From a bacterium (GTDB lineage: Bacteria > Verrucomicrobiota > Verrucomicrobiia > Methylacidiphilales > Verrucolacustridaceae): a stretch of DNA of 22,689 nt. Every line of letters starts with the position of its first letter. Positions within the stretch are counted from its first letter, which is position 1. Made by a program: the position numbers and the translations under genes. The DNA is taken from positions 1 through 22,689 of the forward strand of contig RFWS01000006.1 of the NCBI GenBank assembly GCA_009921985.1, given 5' to 3'. Of the stretch, positions 1 through 7,783 are shown in pieces. Below the pieces are notes generated by a model. The model worked only from the letters and a program-made list of their open reading frames with translations, was not told the DNA's origin and made no database searches.

Positions 1-1275
1 TCCCGGAACAATAAAGGGTGCGACCTTCCCCCTCAAGAAAGGCGGAATGTGGGCCTTCAGGTCGACATCGTTCCCCTCATACTTCTTCTCCAAAATCCGC
101 CCCGCCCGCGCCAGCAGGGCCAACAGTGCCCCTTCGCTCTGGGGCACCTTGAGGTGTACCCGCATACTCCAGGCTGAAAGCATGGCCGAAAGTTCCGAGA
201 AAAATCCGGGCATGCCTTCCCCTGTTTTTGCGGAAAGGAGCACGCCGTTGGCCACCCCCGCAGCTTCCCGTTCCAGCCCGAACCTGCTTTCCGCGCGATC
301 CACTTTGTTCCAGACCGTCAGCGTGTGTTTGTCCCCCGCACCGATCTTTTTCAGAACCTCCTCCACCGCCCGGATCTGCTCCGCCCGCTGCGGATGACTG
401 GCATCCACCACGTGAATCAAGACGTCGGCAAACGCCACCTCCTCCAAGGTTGATTGAAACGACTCCACCAGGTGCGTCGGGAGTTTCTTCAGAAATCCCA
501 CCGTGTCCGTCAGCAGAACCCTCACCCCGTTGGGCATCCGGAACTGCCGAATGGTGGGATCCAAGGTCGCAAACAACCGGTCCTCCGCCGCCACCTCCGC
601 ATGGGTCAACCGGTTCATCAGGGTCGACTTTCCCGCGTTGGTGTAACCCACCAGCGCCGCCACCGGCCAATGCTGACGGAGCCTTCCTTCCCTCTGAATG
701 GTCCGATGCTTCCGCACCTCCGCCAAATCCCGCTCCAAGCGCGTAATCCGCTCCTGCACCCTTCTTCGATCCACCTCCAGCTGGGTTTCCCCCGGGCCCC
801 GCATACCGATTCCTCCCGTTTGCCTCGAAAGATGGGTCCACATCCGCGTCAGTCGCGGCAACAAATACACCAATTGGGCCAGTTCAATCTGCAGCTTTCC
901 CTCCTTCGACTTCGCCCGCTGGGCAAAAATATCGAGGATCAGCTGCGTGCGATCCAGCACCTTGCAGGAAAAGATCTGTTCCAGATTCCGCGCCTGGGCC
1001 GGACTTAACTCATCGTCAAAAATGACCGTGTCCGCCCTCTTTTCCTTGGCCGTCTTGGCCAACTCTGCCGCCTTACCACTCCCGATATATGTTGGCGCTA
1101 CCGGGGCCTCCATTCTCTGGGTGGCCCGATCCGCCACCTCTCCCCCCGCGCTTTCCACCAGCAAACCCAGTTCGTCCAGGGACTCTCCCACCTCCCAACG
1201 GCTGCTTTTTGGGGTCTCCAGTCCCACCAGAAACGCCCTTTCGGTCGGCCGGTCCCGCCCCGTGGAAATAATCAT
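1..1275 (-). CDS. hflX: GTPase HflX (3' end beyond window)
   Basis: Ribosome-associated GTPase that in other bacteria splits stalled 70S ribosomes or hibernating particles; cytoplasmic. The reading frame is open to the left edge, giving 425 residues with no stop, close to the usual 410-430, so only a short tail should be missing. The N-terminal HflX domain covers about residues 10-200, including IGSGKA (64-69), DELSPAQ.RNLE (88-99) and GGIGMRGPGETQLE (154-167). The G domain follows: G1 GYTNAGKST (210-218), DTVGF (257-261), NKVD (323-326) and SAKTG (348-352). The ATG start overlaps the miaA stop in an ATGA, so translation is probably coupled. In gammaproteobacteria hfq lies between miaA and hflX; here there is no room for it. 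The family call is very secure. Confidence 0.97.
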   Translation of the reverse strand, partial: MIISTGRDRPTERAFLVGLETPKSSRWEVGESLDELGLLVESAGGEVADRATQRMEAPVAPTYIGSGKAAELAKTAKEKRADTVIFDDELSPAQARNLEQIFSCKVLDRTQLILDIFAQRAKSKEGKLQIELAQLVYLLPRLTRMWTHLSRQTGGIGMRGPGETQLEVDRRRVQERITRLERDLAEVRKHRTIQREGRLRQHWPVAALVGYTNAGKSTLMNRLTHAEVAAEDRLFATLDPTIRQFRMPNGVRVLLTDTVGFLKKLPTHLVESFQSTLEEVAFADVLIHVVDASHPQRAEQIRAVEEVLKKIGAGDKHTLTVWNKVDRAESRFGLEREAAGVANGVLLSAKTGEGMPGFFSELSAMLSAWSMRVHLKVPQSEGALLALLARAGRILEKKYEGNDVDLKAHIPPFLRGKVAPFIVPG

Positions 1276-2192
1276 CCGGAAAGAGCCTCTTGTGCCAGGG
1301 CTTGCACCATTTTCTCCACTCCCGCCGAAGGCAGGCCGCTTCCAGGTTTCGCTTCGATAGCCATTAAATTAGGAATGCGCTTCAGCCAGGTCAATTGACG
1401 CTTCGCATAGGCCCGGGTAGCCGCCACGATTTTGTCCCCTGCCTCCTCTCTTCCCATTTTTCCAGCTACCCAAAGCTCAATCTCCCGGTAGCCGATGGCC
1501 CGACTGCCTGGACAGCCCCTCCAGCCCGACCGCTCCCTGAGCCTCCGCACTTCCTCCCCCCAACCATCCTGGATCATCCCGGCCACCCGGGTCCGAATCA
1601 CCGCTGCCAAGGCCTCCAGATCGGGCACCAAGGCAAAGATCTTCATCCCCACCAAAGGCCCGCGAACCGTCTCCTCACGCTGCCAAGAGGACATCTTTCG
1701 CCCTGTCTGACGAAAGACCGCCAAGGCACGGATCAAACGCCGCCGGTTCTGTAAATCCGCTTTTTCCGACCACTCCGGATCTACCCTCCAAATCTCCTCG
1801 CCCATCTCCGGAGTCGACATCGTCTCCAGTTCCGCCGCCACCTTCGGATCAGTACCCGGCGCCTTGGCGAGGCCCTCCGTCAAAACCTTATGATACAAAC
1901 CCGTTCCCCCGACCCAGATCGCTTTTTTTTCCCTCTTTCTCAGGTTTTCCAGCACATCCCCTGCCGAGCGCAGATAATCAGCCGCCGTGAATCCCTCTTC
2001 CGGCTCCACCAAATCGAGCAAGTGGTGGGAAACATCCTTTTGCGCCATGTCGGAAGGCTTGGCTGTGCCGATGTCCAACCCCCGGTAAATCTGGAAGGCG
2101 TCCACTGAGCAGATCTCGGCTCCGGATTTCCGGGCCACCTCCATCGCCAACCGTGACTTTCCGGAGGCCGTCGGTCCAAGAAGAAAAATCAC
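1272..2192 (-). CDS. miaA: tRNA dimethylallyltransferase MiaA
   Basis: Adds a dimethylallyl group from DMAPP to N6 of A37 in tRNAs that read UNN codons; cytoplasmic. It consumes an isoprenoid made by the MEP pathway, two enzymes of which are encoded elsewhere in this window. I chose the GTG at 2192, giving 306 aa, the usual family length. It sits 8 bp after the helicase stop and begins directly with the P-loop strand: GPTASGKS (residues 6-13), then the conserved Asp of SVDAFQIYRGLDIGTAKP (D31), then GGTGLY (95-100), and RRRLIRALAV and AKRQLTWLKR further on. An in-frame ATG at 2297 would add 35 unconserved residues and overlap the helicase gene by about 97 bp, so it is less likely. The stop overlaps the hflX start by 4 bp. 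Confidence 0.95.
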   Translation of the reverse strand: MIFLLGPTASGKSRLAMEVARKSGAEICSVDAFQIYRGLDIGTAKPSDMAQKDVSHHLLDLVEPEEGFTAADYLRSAGDVLENLRKREKKAIWVGGTGLYHKVLTEGLAKAPGTDPKVAAELETMSTPEMGEEIWRVDPEWSEKADLQNRRRLIRALAVFRQTGRKMSSWQREETVRGPLVGMKIFALVPDLEALAAVIRTRVAGMIQDGWGEEVRRLRERSGWRGCPGSRAIGYREIELWVAGKMGREEAGDKIVAATRAYAKRQLTWLKRIPNLMAIEAKPGSGLPSAGVEKMVQALAQEALSG

Positions 2193-2200
2193 CTCGCTCG

Positions 2201-4174
2201 CTAACTCCAGTCTCCCAACCCCGTCGCCCCCTTCACCCGCCAGACATTCACCAGGTCCCGGTTCAACTCGTTCAGAAACCGGGAAGGCGTCTGCCAAGCG
2301 TCCCCACCCTTGCCCATCCGCAAGCGGGGATGGGTCAGATACAACTCGTCCTTTGCCCGCGTCACCGCCACGTAGAATAACCGCCGCTCTTCCTCCTCGC
2401 CCTCCTCGGTTTCCATCGCCCGCGAGGACGGAAACAGGCCGTCACAAAGCATGATCACAAACACCACCCCGTACTCCAACCCCTTGGCCTGGTGCACCGT
2501 GCTCAACCGCACCGCTTCCCCCTCGTTGTCCCCCTGCCGCGCCGCCACCTCCGTTTCCGTGTTTCCCAAAAGCGCCAGCTCCGCCAGAAAATCGGCCGTG
2601 TTGGCAAACCCGTTGGCATAATCCTCCAGTTGCCTCAAATCGTCCAACCGGTTCACCGCATTGGCGTATCTGGCGCGGACGTGATCTCCGTAACTTCCCT
2701 CGACCACGATCTTCACCTGCTCCGCCGGAGGTTTCCCCGCGATTTGCTTCAAAGTCTCCACCAACTGGCTCCAGCCCTTGGCGCTCTTTTCTGAAACCTT
2801 CACCTGCGCCAGGGCTTTTCCACCCGCCACCTCGTTCCACATCTTCGTGGCCGATTTTGGCCCCACGCCCGGCAGCAGTCGCGCCAGGCGATGAAACGCC
2901 ACCTCATCCTTCGGGTTCGCCCCCACCCGCAAATGAGCCGCCACATCCTTGATATGGGCCTGTTCGAAGAATCGCAGACCCGAAGTAATCGTGTAAGGAA
3001 TGTTCCGGCGGGTCAGTTCCAGCTGCATCTCCATGGCATGGAAATGGGCCCGATACAGAATCGAGATATCGGAAAGATTCGTCCCTTCCTCGTGTAACTC
3101 CAAAATTCGCTGGGCCACAAAGGCCGCCTGCTGACCCCCGTCCTCCAGCGCCACCATCGCCGGCTTTACCCCCGCCGCCCGCACCGCCCGGAGATTCTTG
3201 GGAAACTGCTTCGGGTTGTGGCTGATGGCGTGGTTGGCCAGCTCCAGAATCTGCGGGATGCTGCGATAATTCGTTTCCAGGCGGACCACCTTGGCCCCGG
3301 GATGCCGGTTCGGAAAACTGAGGATGTGCTCCACCTTGGCGCCGCGCCAGGAGTAGATGCTCTGCGCATCATCCCCCACTGCCATAATCTGGTGATGCCC
3401 GGTGCCGATCGCGTCCACAAAGTCGGACTGCAATCGGTTCGTGTCCTGATACTCGTCCACCAGCACGTGCTGGAACCGCTCCCGGTACCGGTCCCGCAGG
3501 TCCGACTGCTCCAGAATCTGCGAAGAGAGGGTCAGGAGATCGTCATAATCCATCGCGGCGCTGTCCCGTTTTCGCCGCAGATAAATCTCCCCCACCTTGG
3601 CTATCCAGCTTTCCAACTCCGTGAAGTAGCCGAACTGTTTCTTGAGGATGCTTCCGACCGTGGTCCGGTGGTTCGCCGCGAGGCTGAAGATTTCCGCCAA
3701 AACCTCCGGTTTGGGAAAGCGCTTGTCCTTCGGATCCACCCCCGCCTCTCCCAAACTCGCCGAAATCAGATCCTCCGCATCCTCCCGGTCGAGAATTGTG
3801 TAGTCCTTGGGGTAACCCACCCGGTCGGCATGGCGGCGCAGGATCCGGTTTCCCACATGGTGAAAGGTTCCACCCCAAAGACGGGAAAGATCGTGCGGCA
3901 GGAGCGAGGCTACCCTTGCCAACATCTCCTTGGAGGCCTTGTTGGTGAAGGTCAGCAGCAGAATCTGCTCCGGGGCTACCCCCTGCTCCACCAACCAAGC
4001 CACCCGGTAGGTCAGGGTCCGCGTCTTGCCACTTCCCGCCCCGGCAATCACCAGGATCGGCCCCGGCGGAGCCGTGACCGCCTCCAGCTGCTCCGGATTG
4101 AGTTCCGCCGCGTAATCAATGGTCGGCCCGCCAGCAGGCCGGCCCTCTTCCCTTAAAACGTATTCCACCCGCAC
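2201..4174 (-). CDS. uvrD: UvrD/PcrA/Rep-type superfamily 1 DNA helicase
   Basis: ATP-dependent 3'-5' DNA helicase of the UvrD/PcrA/Rep group, acting in repair and in clearing replication blocks. The motifs are in order: Q-like motif LNPEQLEAV (25-33), Walker A AGAGSGKT (44-51), TFTNKA (75-80), GTFHHVGNRILR (102-113), DEYQDTN (240-246), GDDAQSIYSWRGA (267-279), LETNYRS (299-305), and near the C-terminus VHQAKGLE and YVAVTRAKDELYL. At 657 aa it is shorter than UvrD or PcrA (about 720) and closer to Rep. It ends soon after the last motifs, so the extended C-terminal tail of UvrD/PcrA seems reduced; whether it is UvrD or Rep cannot be settled by eye. The start is GTG at 4174, or GTG at 4168, which has GAGGTG five bases upstream. 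Both overlap the end of hisA. Confidence 0.93.
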   Translation of the reverse strand: MRVEYVLREEGRPAGGPTIDYAAELNPEQLEAVTAPPGPILVIAGAGSGKTRTLTYRVAWLVEQGVAPEQILLLTFTNKASKEMLARVASLLPHDLSRLWGGTFHHVGNRILRRHADRVGYPKDYTILDREDAEDLISASLGEAGVDPKDKRFPKPEVLAEIFSLAANHRTTVGSILKKQFGYFTELESWIAKVGEIYLRRKRDSAAMDYDDLLTLSSQILEQSDLRDRYRERFQHVLVDEYQDTNRLQSDFVDAIGTGHHQIMAVGDDAQSIYSWRGAKVEHILSFPNRHPGAKVVRLETNYRSIPQILELANHAISHNPKQFPKNLRAVRAAGVKPAMVALEDGGQQAAFVAQRILELHEEGTNLSDISILYRAHFHAMEMQLELTRRNIPYTITSGLRFFEQAHIKDVAAHLRVGANPKDEVAFHRLARLLPGVGPKSATKMWNEVAGGKALAQVKVSEKSAKGWSQLVETLKQIAGKPPAEQVKIVVEGSYGDHVRARYANAVNRLDDLRQLEDYANGFANTADFLAELALLGNTETEVAARQGDNEGEAVRLSTVHQAKGLEYGVVFVIMLCDGLFPSSRAMETEEGEEEERRLFYVAVTRAKDELYLTHPRLRMGKGGDAWQTPSRFLNELNRDLVNVWRVKGATGLGDWS

Positions 4175-4872
4175 ACCTCGTCCGCCAAGGCCCCCTCGTA
4201 GAGGGCCCTGCCCACAATCACTCCTTCCACCCCACCAGCCTTATTCAGTGCCTGCAAATCCTTCAGGCCGCTGATGCCACCGGAAGCGATCACCTTTCCC
4301 GGAAAACTTTTCACCATCTCCTGCACCGCCGGAATGTTCGGCCCGGTCATCATCCCGTCCCGGGTTACATCCGTGTAAATGATCCGGATGACCCCGGCCT
4401 CGGTCATCCGCGCCGCCAGGTCTTTGGCCTTCCAGCCACTCGGCTTCGTCCACCCCCGTGTCTCCACCACCCCGTTCCGGGCATCAATGCCCACCACCAC
4501 CTTTTCCGGTCCGAATCGCTTCACCGCCTCATCGATCTTTTCCGGTTCGTCACAGGCAATGCTGCCAAAAATCACCCGGGCGGCTCCCATCATGAGGATT
4601 TTTTCCGCCACCGCCAGATCTCGGATCCCGCCCCCCACCTCACACGGCATCTTCACACTCCGGGCGATTTGTCCAATCATGTCGAGGTTTCTCATCTCGC
4701 CTTCAAACGCACCTTCCAGATCAACCAGGTGCAACACCCGCCCCCCTGCTTTCTCCCAACGCCGGGCACAAGCCATCGGATCGCGGCTGTAGACCTTTTT
4801 TTCGGTGGCTTTTCCCTGGGCCAAGCGCACCACCTCTCCGGCCATCAAATCAATCGAAGGAAGTATGAACAT
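4153..4872 (-). CDS. hisA: HisA, ProFAR isomerase (histidine biosynthesis)
   Basis: Phosphoribosylformimino-5-aminoimidazole carboxamide ribotide isomerase, the fourth step of histidine synthesis, a cytoplasmic TIM barrel. It is 239 aa from the ATG at 4872, the family's normal length. An upstream in-frame TTG (4881) adds three residues but has a poorly placed ribosome-binding site, whereas AAAGG lies 11 bases before the ATG. Visible motifs are PSIDLMAGEVVRL (first-strand Asp), EVGGGIRD, GIDARNG, TDVTRDGM and IASGGISG with GVIVGRALYEG, which form the catalytic Asp pair and the two phosphate-binding loops. No other his gene is nearby; it lies between lpxA and the helicase, whose start it overlaps by about 20 bp. 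HisF is a paralogue, but the PSIDLM start and spacing fit HisA. Confidence 0.95.
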   Translation of the reverse strand: MFILPSIDLMAGEVVRLAQGKATEKKVYSRDPMACARRWEKAGGRVLHLVDLEGAFEGEMRNLDMIGQIARSVKMPCEVGGGIRDLAVAEKILMMGAARVIFGSIACDEPEKIDEAVKRFGPEKVVVGIDARNGVVETRGWTKPSGWKAKDLAARMTEAGVIRIIYTDVTRDGMMTGPNIPAVQEMVKSFPGKVIASGGISGLKDLQALNKAGGVEGVIVGRALYEGALADEVCGWNTF

Positions 4873-4942
4873 TTTTATCAAAACCTTTGATAACGCTTAG
4901 TTCAAGCAGGGCAGACAGGCTATCCAATCCCTTCTCTTGCAT
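4850..4942 (-). CDS. Possible 30-aa leader reading frame overlapping hisA start
   Basis: An ATG at 4942 preceded by AAGGAA seven bases upstream, the best-placed Shine-Dalgarno sequence in this gap, opens a 30-codon frame beginning MQEKGLDSLSALLEL. It runs through the hisA start in another frame and stops 20 bases inside hisA. It could couple translation of hisA to the lpxA transcript, or be chance. It has only one histidine, so it is not a classical his attenuator leader. No homology is recognised. Low confidence. Confidence 0.2.
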   Translation of the reverse strand: MQEKGLDSLSALLELSVIKGFDKNVHTSFD

Positions 4943-4990
4943 GGAGGAGTTCCTTTTTGGAGAAATAATGCTTTTTCATGAACAAGCCAA

Positions 4991-5764
4991 CTACCGGAGG
5001 ACCACGCCGCGATCGGAGGCACCCACAAATTCAAGCAACTCGGCCACCTCGGCCGTCTTCGGCCCTTTTTCCTTCAGATATTCCCGGGCTTGGGAGAGGT
5101 TGTACTTGGGATTCAGCAGGACCTTGAGAGCGTCCTTCAGACCCCGGATCGCCTCCTCCGAAAAACCCTTCCTCTGCAGGCCCGTCAGGTTGACTGACCG
5201 CACCACCGCCGGATTCCCGTCTGCGATCATGTAAGGCGGCACATCCTGCACCACCTTGGTGCATCCACCCAACATCGCATGGCGTCCGATCCGACAAAAC
5301 TGGTGGACGGCGGAAAGACCCCCGATCACCGCAAAATCTCCCACCGTGACGTGTCCCGCCAGCGTGCCGTTGTTGGAGAAAATGCAGTCGTTGCCCACGA
5401 CACAGTTGTGGGCCACATGGGCGTAGGCCAGAAAGTGATTCCGGCTTCCAATAACCGTTTTCTCCTTCGGTCCGGTTCCACGGTTTACGGTGACGAATTC
5501 CCGGAAATTGTTCTCGTCCCCCACTTCCAAATAGGTGGGCTCTCCCTTGTACTTCAGGTCCTGGGTGCGGCCTCCCACTGAACAAAAGGGGTGAAAAAGA
5601 TTCTTGGTCCCAAACCGGCTGGGTCCCTCCAGGTTCACATGGTGACGCAAAACACATCCCTCTCCGAGTTCCACCCCCTCTCCCACCACGCAATAGGGTC
5701 CGACTTCGACGGAAGCCGGCACCAGCGCCTTCGCATGAATAACCGCCGTGGGATGAACCGCCAC
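4991..5764 (-). CDS. lpxA: LpxA, UDP-GlcNAc O-acyltransferase
   Basis: First enzyme of lipid A synthesis: transfers a 3-hydroxyacyl chain from ACP to UDP-N-acetylglucosamine; cytoplasmic trimer with a left-handed beta helix. It is 257 aa from the GTG at 5764, preceded by GAGGGG nine bases upstream. An in-frame TTG at 5797 would overlap fabZ and lacks such a site. The hexapeptide-repeat pattern runs from HPTAVIHAKALV to about residue 190, with the catalytic histidine in AYAHVAHNC (H119, equivalent to E. coli H125), then LAGHVTVGDFAVIGG and AVHQFCRIG, and the C-terminal helical part with GNPAVVRSVNLTGLQRKGF. It follows the lpxC-fabZ fusion by 13 bp, as in other bacteria where these genes sit together. 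Confidence 0.97.
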   Translation of the reverse strand: MAVHPTAVIHAKALVPASVEVGPYCVVGEGVELGEGCVLRHHVNLEGPSRFGTKNLFHPFCSVGGRTQDLKYKGEPTYLEVGDENNFREFVTVNRGTGPKEKTVIGSRNHFLAYAHVAHNCVVGNDCIFSNNGTLAGHVTVGDFAVIGGLSAVHQFCRIGRHAMLGGCTKVVQDVPPYMIADGNPAVVRSVNLTGLQRKGFSEEAIRGLKDALKVLLNPKYNLSQAREYLKEKGPKTAEVAELLEFVGASDRGVVLR

Positions 5765-5777
5765 TGTGTCTTGCCCC

Positions 5778-7094
5778 TCAGCGATCCATGATCGCAAACA
5801 TCAACTCCGCCTCACTGACCACCTCGCCGTTCACCAAGCACTGCCCGTAAGCCTTGCCGATTTTTCCACGGGATTTCGTCAGTTCCACCTGCATTAGCAG
5901 GGTGTCCCCCGGCATGACCGGTTTGCGGAACTTGGCCTTGTCCACGCTCATGAAGTAGCCGAGTTTCCCCGCGTTTTCCGTGTTCCGCAGAAGCAGGATG
6001 CTGGCCACCTGGGCCATCGCCTCGATCTGAAGCACGCCCGGCATGATCGGATGCCCGGGAAAATGCCCGGCAAAAAAGGGCTCATTGATCGTCACGAGCT
6101 TCAGGCCCACCGCCTTGTTGTCCCCCTCAAATCGCAGTACCCGATCGACCATCAGAAAGGGGTAGCGGTGGGGGAGGACCTTCATCACATCGTTCGTGTC
6201 GAGCGCCCGTTCCCCGACGGGAATGTTTTCCACCGGCATGAGGGAAGATTGGTAGGCCTTCCACGCCTTGAGCAGGGCCTTGGCAAATTGCAGGTTCAGG
6301 CCGTGGCTGGGCTTGGCCGCAAGGATATGGCCGCGGATTCTCACCGGGAACAAGGCCAGGTCACCGATGATGTCGAGAATCTTGTGGCGGACGAACTCGT
6401 CGGGATACCGGAGCGGTTCCTTGCTCATCACCGATTCCCCACGGATGACAATGGCGTTCTCCAGACTCCCTCCCTTGATCAAACCTTTGTTCAGGAGAGG
6501 TTCGACCTCCTCGTAAAAAACAAACGTGCGGGCCCGACCGATCTCCTCGGCGTAGTTCTTTTCATTCACCTCGATGGACAGGAACTGGGTGTGGTGGCCC
6601 GTGTGATTGGCATTGGTGCAGGAGACCTTGAAGCCCTCATGGGGCAAGGCGGCCAGATACCCTCCATCGGGTGAAGTCACCCAAACCGGTTCACGGATTT
6701 CAAACGTCGCACGGGGAGCATCGAGCTCCTTCCGCCCGGCCTTGTGCAAAAGATCCAAAAATGGAGCGGCGCTGCCGTCCCCGATGGGAGGTTCGTTCGC
6801 ATCTAGTTCGATCAGGGCATTATCGATATCCAGCCCTCGCAGGGCGGAAAGCAAATGCTCCACGGTGCTCACTTTGACGCTGCCTTCCGCCAGGGTTGTG
6901 GCGCGCTCCACCTGTTTCACCTTTTCCAAAAAGGCGGGAATCAAAGGCTGGTCGGCCAAATCCATCCGGCGGAACTGGTACCCCGTGCCGACCCCCGCCG
7001 GCTTCACCGTCAGACGGACCTTTGCCCCGCTGTGCAGGGAGATTCCTGTCAGGCTGGCCTCTTTTTCGACCGTCGTTTCGCGTGCCGTCGGCAT
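5778..7094 (-). CDS. lpxC-fabZ: Bifunctional LpxC deacetylase / FabZ dehydratase fusion
   Basis: A single 438-aa protein that joins the zinc-dependent UDP-3-O-acyl-GlcNAc deacetylase (committed lipid A step) to 3-hydroxyacyl-ACP dehydratase (fatty-acid elongation). The LpxC part spans about residues 5-285: STVEHLLSAL (Glu79 and zinc ligand His80), GDGSAAPF, HKILDIIGD (zinc ligands His237 and Asp241) and the catalytic His264 in PSHGLNLQFA. The FabZ part spans about residues 300-438: VLPHRYPFLMVDRV, then GHFPGHPIMPGVLQIEAMAQ with catalytic His344 and Glu358. Both active sites look intact. The same fusion is known from Bacteroidetes and related phyla. The ATG at 7094 has only a weak upstream purine stretch. 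It is divergent from recO and is the first gene of the left cluster. Confidence 0.97.
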   Translation of the reverse strand: MPTARETTVEKEASLTGISLHSGAKVRLTVKPAGVGTGYQFRRMDLADQPLIPAFLEKVKQVERATTLAEGSVKVSTVEHLLSALRGLDIDNALIELDANEPPIGDGSAAPFLDLLHKAGRKELDAPRATFEIREPVWVTSPDGGYLAALPHEGFKVSCTNANHTGHHTQFLSIEVNEKNYAEEIGRARTFVFYEEVEPLLNKGLIKGGSLENAIVIRGESVMSKEPLRYPDEFVRHKILDIIGDLALFPVRIRGHILAAKPSHGLNLQFAKALLKAWKAYQSSLMPVENIPVGERALDTNDVMKVLPHRYPFLMVDRVLRFEGDNKAVGLKLVTINEPFFAGHFPGHPIMPGVLQIEAMAQVASILLLRNTENAGKLGYFMSVDKAKFRKPVMPGDTLLMQVELTKSRGKIGKAYGQCLVNGEVVSEAELMFAIMDR

Positions 7095-7171
7095 CCCGCT
7101 TTCTACACTTTCCCCTTCCCTGAGTCATCCCTCTTATCTTCCCGGGTTGCCCCCTCTGCTAGGCTGAGGAC
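7095..7171. promoter_or_regulatory. Short divergent intergenic region (lpxC-fabZ / recO)
   Basis: A 77-bp gap between divergently transcribed lpxC-fabZ and recO, so promoters for both directions are expected here or inside the coding ends. I see no convincing -35/-10 pair on either strand, only weak -10-like TATCTT and TAGGCT hexamers. It is listed because of position, not because of a recognised motif. Confidence 0.3.
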
Positions 7172-7711
7172 TTGAGCCAACCGCTTCAGGATGAAGGGAT
7201 TCTGTTTCATCTCCGCCGCCAGGGGGAGACCAGCCTGCTGGCCGTCTGGTTGACCCGGCACCATGGCATCGTCCGCACCCTCGCCAAGGGAGCGGCCAAA
7301 CCCGGCAGCCCCATGCGCGGCCATCTCGATCTTTTTCACGAATGCGAAATCGGCTGGGAACCCTCCCGGCGAACCTCTCTCCATCATCTCCGCGAGGCTC
7401 GCTTGACCCGTCCCCGAGCCGGTCTGCGCAAATCGTATCCCCGCATCCTTGCCGCCACCTACTTTGCCCAGACCATCGAACAGTCCTCCGAGCCGGATGC
7501 GAATCTGGAATCCCTCCACACGCTGCTGCGCCTGGCTTTGGACTGGCTGGAAGAAAAAGAGCCACACCGGAAGCTGGTGGAGAGGTTTGAACGTGCCGTA
7601 CTTAAGCAGCTCGGTGCTGATGATCCCCGCCGCTCCGCCCGTACCCTCCTCGACGACCTTTCCCACCGCCGCCCCAAATCCCACGCGTCTTTGCTCAAAC
7701 TTCTGCAATAA
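7172..7711 (+). CDS. recO: RecO-like recombination mediator (compact)
   Basis: RecO helps load RecA on SSB-coated gaps with RecR; cytoplasmic. The 179-aa product has the N-terminal OB-fold pattern of the family: GILFHLRRQGETSLLAVW, LTRHHGIVRTLAKGA, a GSPMRGHLDLF segment, and a helical part beginning HHLREARL...RKSYPRILAATYFAQTIEQ and LLRLALDWLEE. It is markedly shorter than the usual 230-250 residues and lacks the C-terminal CxxC zinc site of some RecO proteins. The frame runs from a TTG start to a clean stop, with no frameshift evident. The only in-frame start near the conserved part is this TTG. It is convergent with ispG and the only plus-strand gene in the left 18 kb. Family call fairly secure; function of the short form is inferred. 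Confidence 0.78.
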   Translation: MSQPLQDEGILFHLRRQGETSLLAVWLTRHHGIVRTLAKGAAKPGSPMRGHLDLFHECEIGWEPSRRTSLHHLREARLTRPRAGLRKSYPRILAATYFAQTIEQSSEPDANLESLHTLLRLALDWLEEKEPHRKLVERFERAVLKQLGADDPRRSARTLLDDLSHRRPKSHASLLKLLQ

Positions 7712-7724
7712 TTTTTTCTCACTC

Positions 7725-7759
7725 TTTTCGTGAACGTGAATGTTTCACGGTAACGAAAA
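7725..7759. terminator. Hairpin between convergent recO and ispG
   Basis: TTTTCGT, three unpaired bases, CGTGAA, a TGT loop, then TTCACG, three unpaired bases and ACGAAAA: a two-part stem of 7 + 6 bp. It is centred in the 72-bp gap between the stops of recO and ispG. Its position suits a terminator serving both strands, but neither side is followed by a clean T-tract, so a different role (protein site or mRNA-end stabiliser) is possible. Confidence 0.45.
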
Positions 7760-7783
7760 ACTGAGGTTTGAGAATGGGATCTT

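Noticed and set aside
77..841. A 254-codon minus-strand frame at the left edge
   Set aside because: Gly-rich frame lying in another phase over hflX; the true frame carries all HflX motifs and is simply open at the window edge.
7103..7708. A 201-codon minus-strand frame opposite recO
   Set aside because: Antisense to recO, whose plus-strand translation fits the RecO pattern; the minus frame has no family features.
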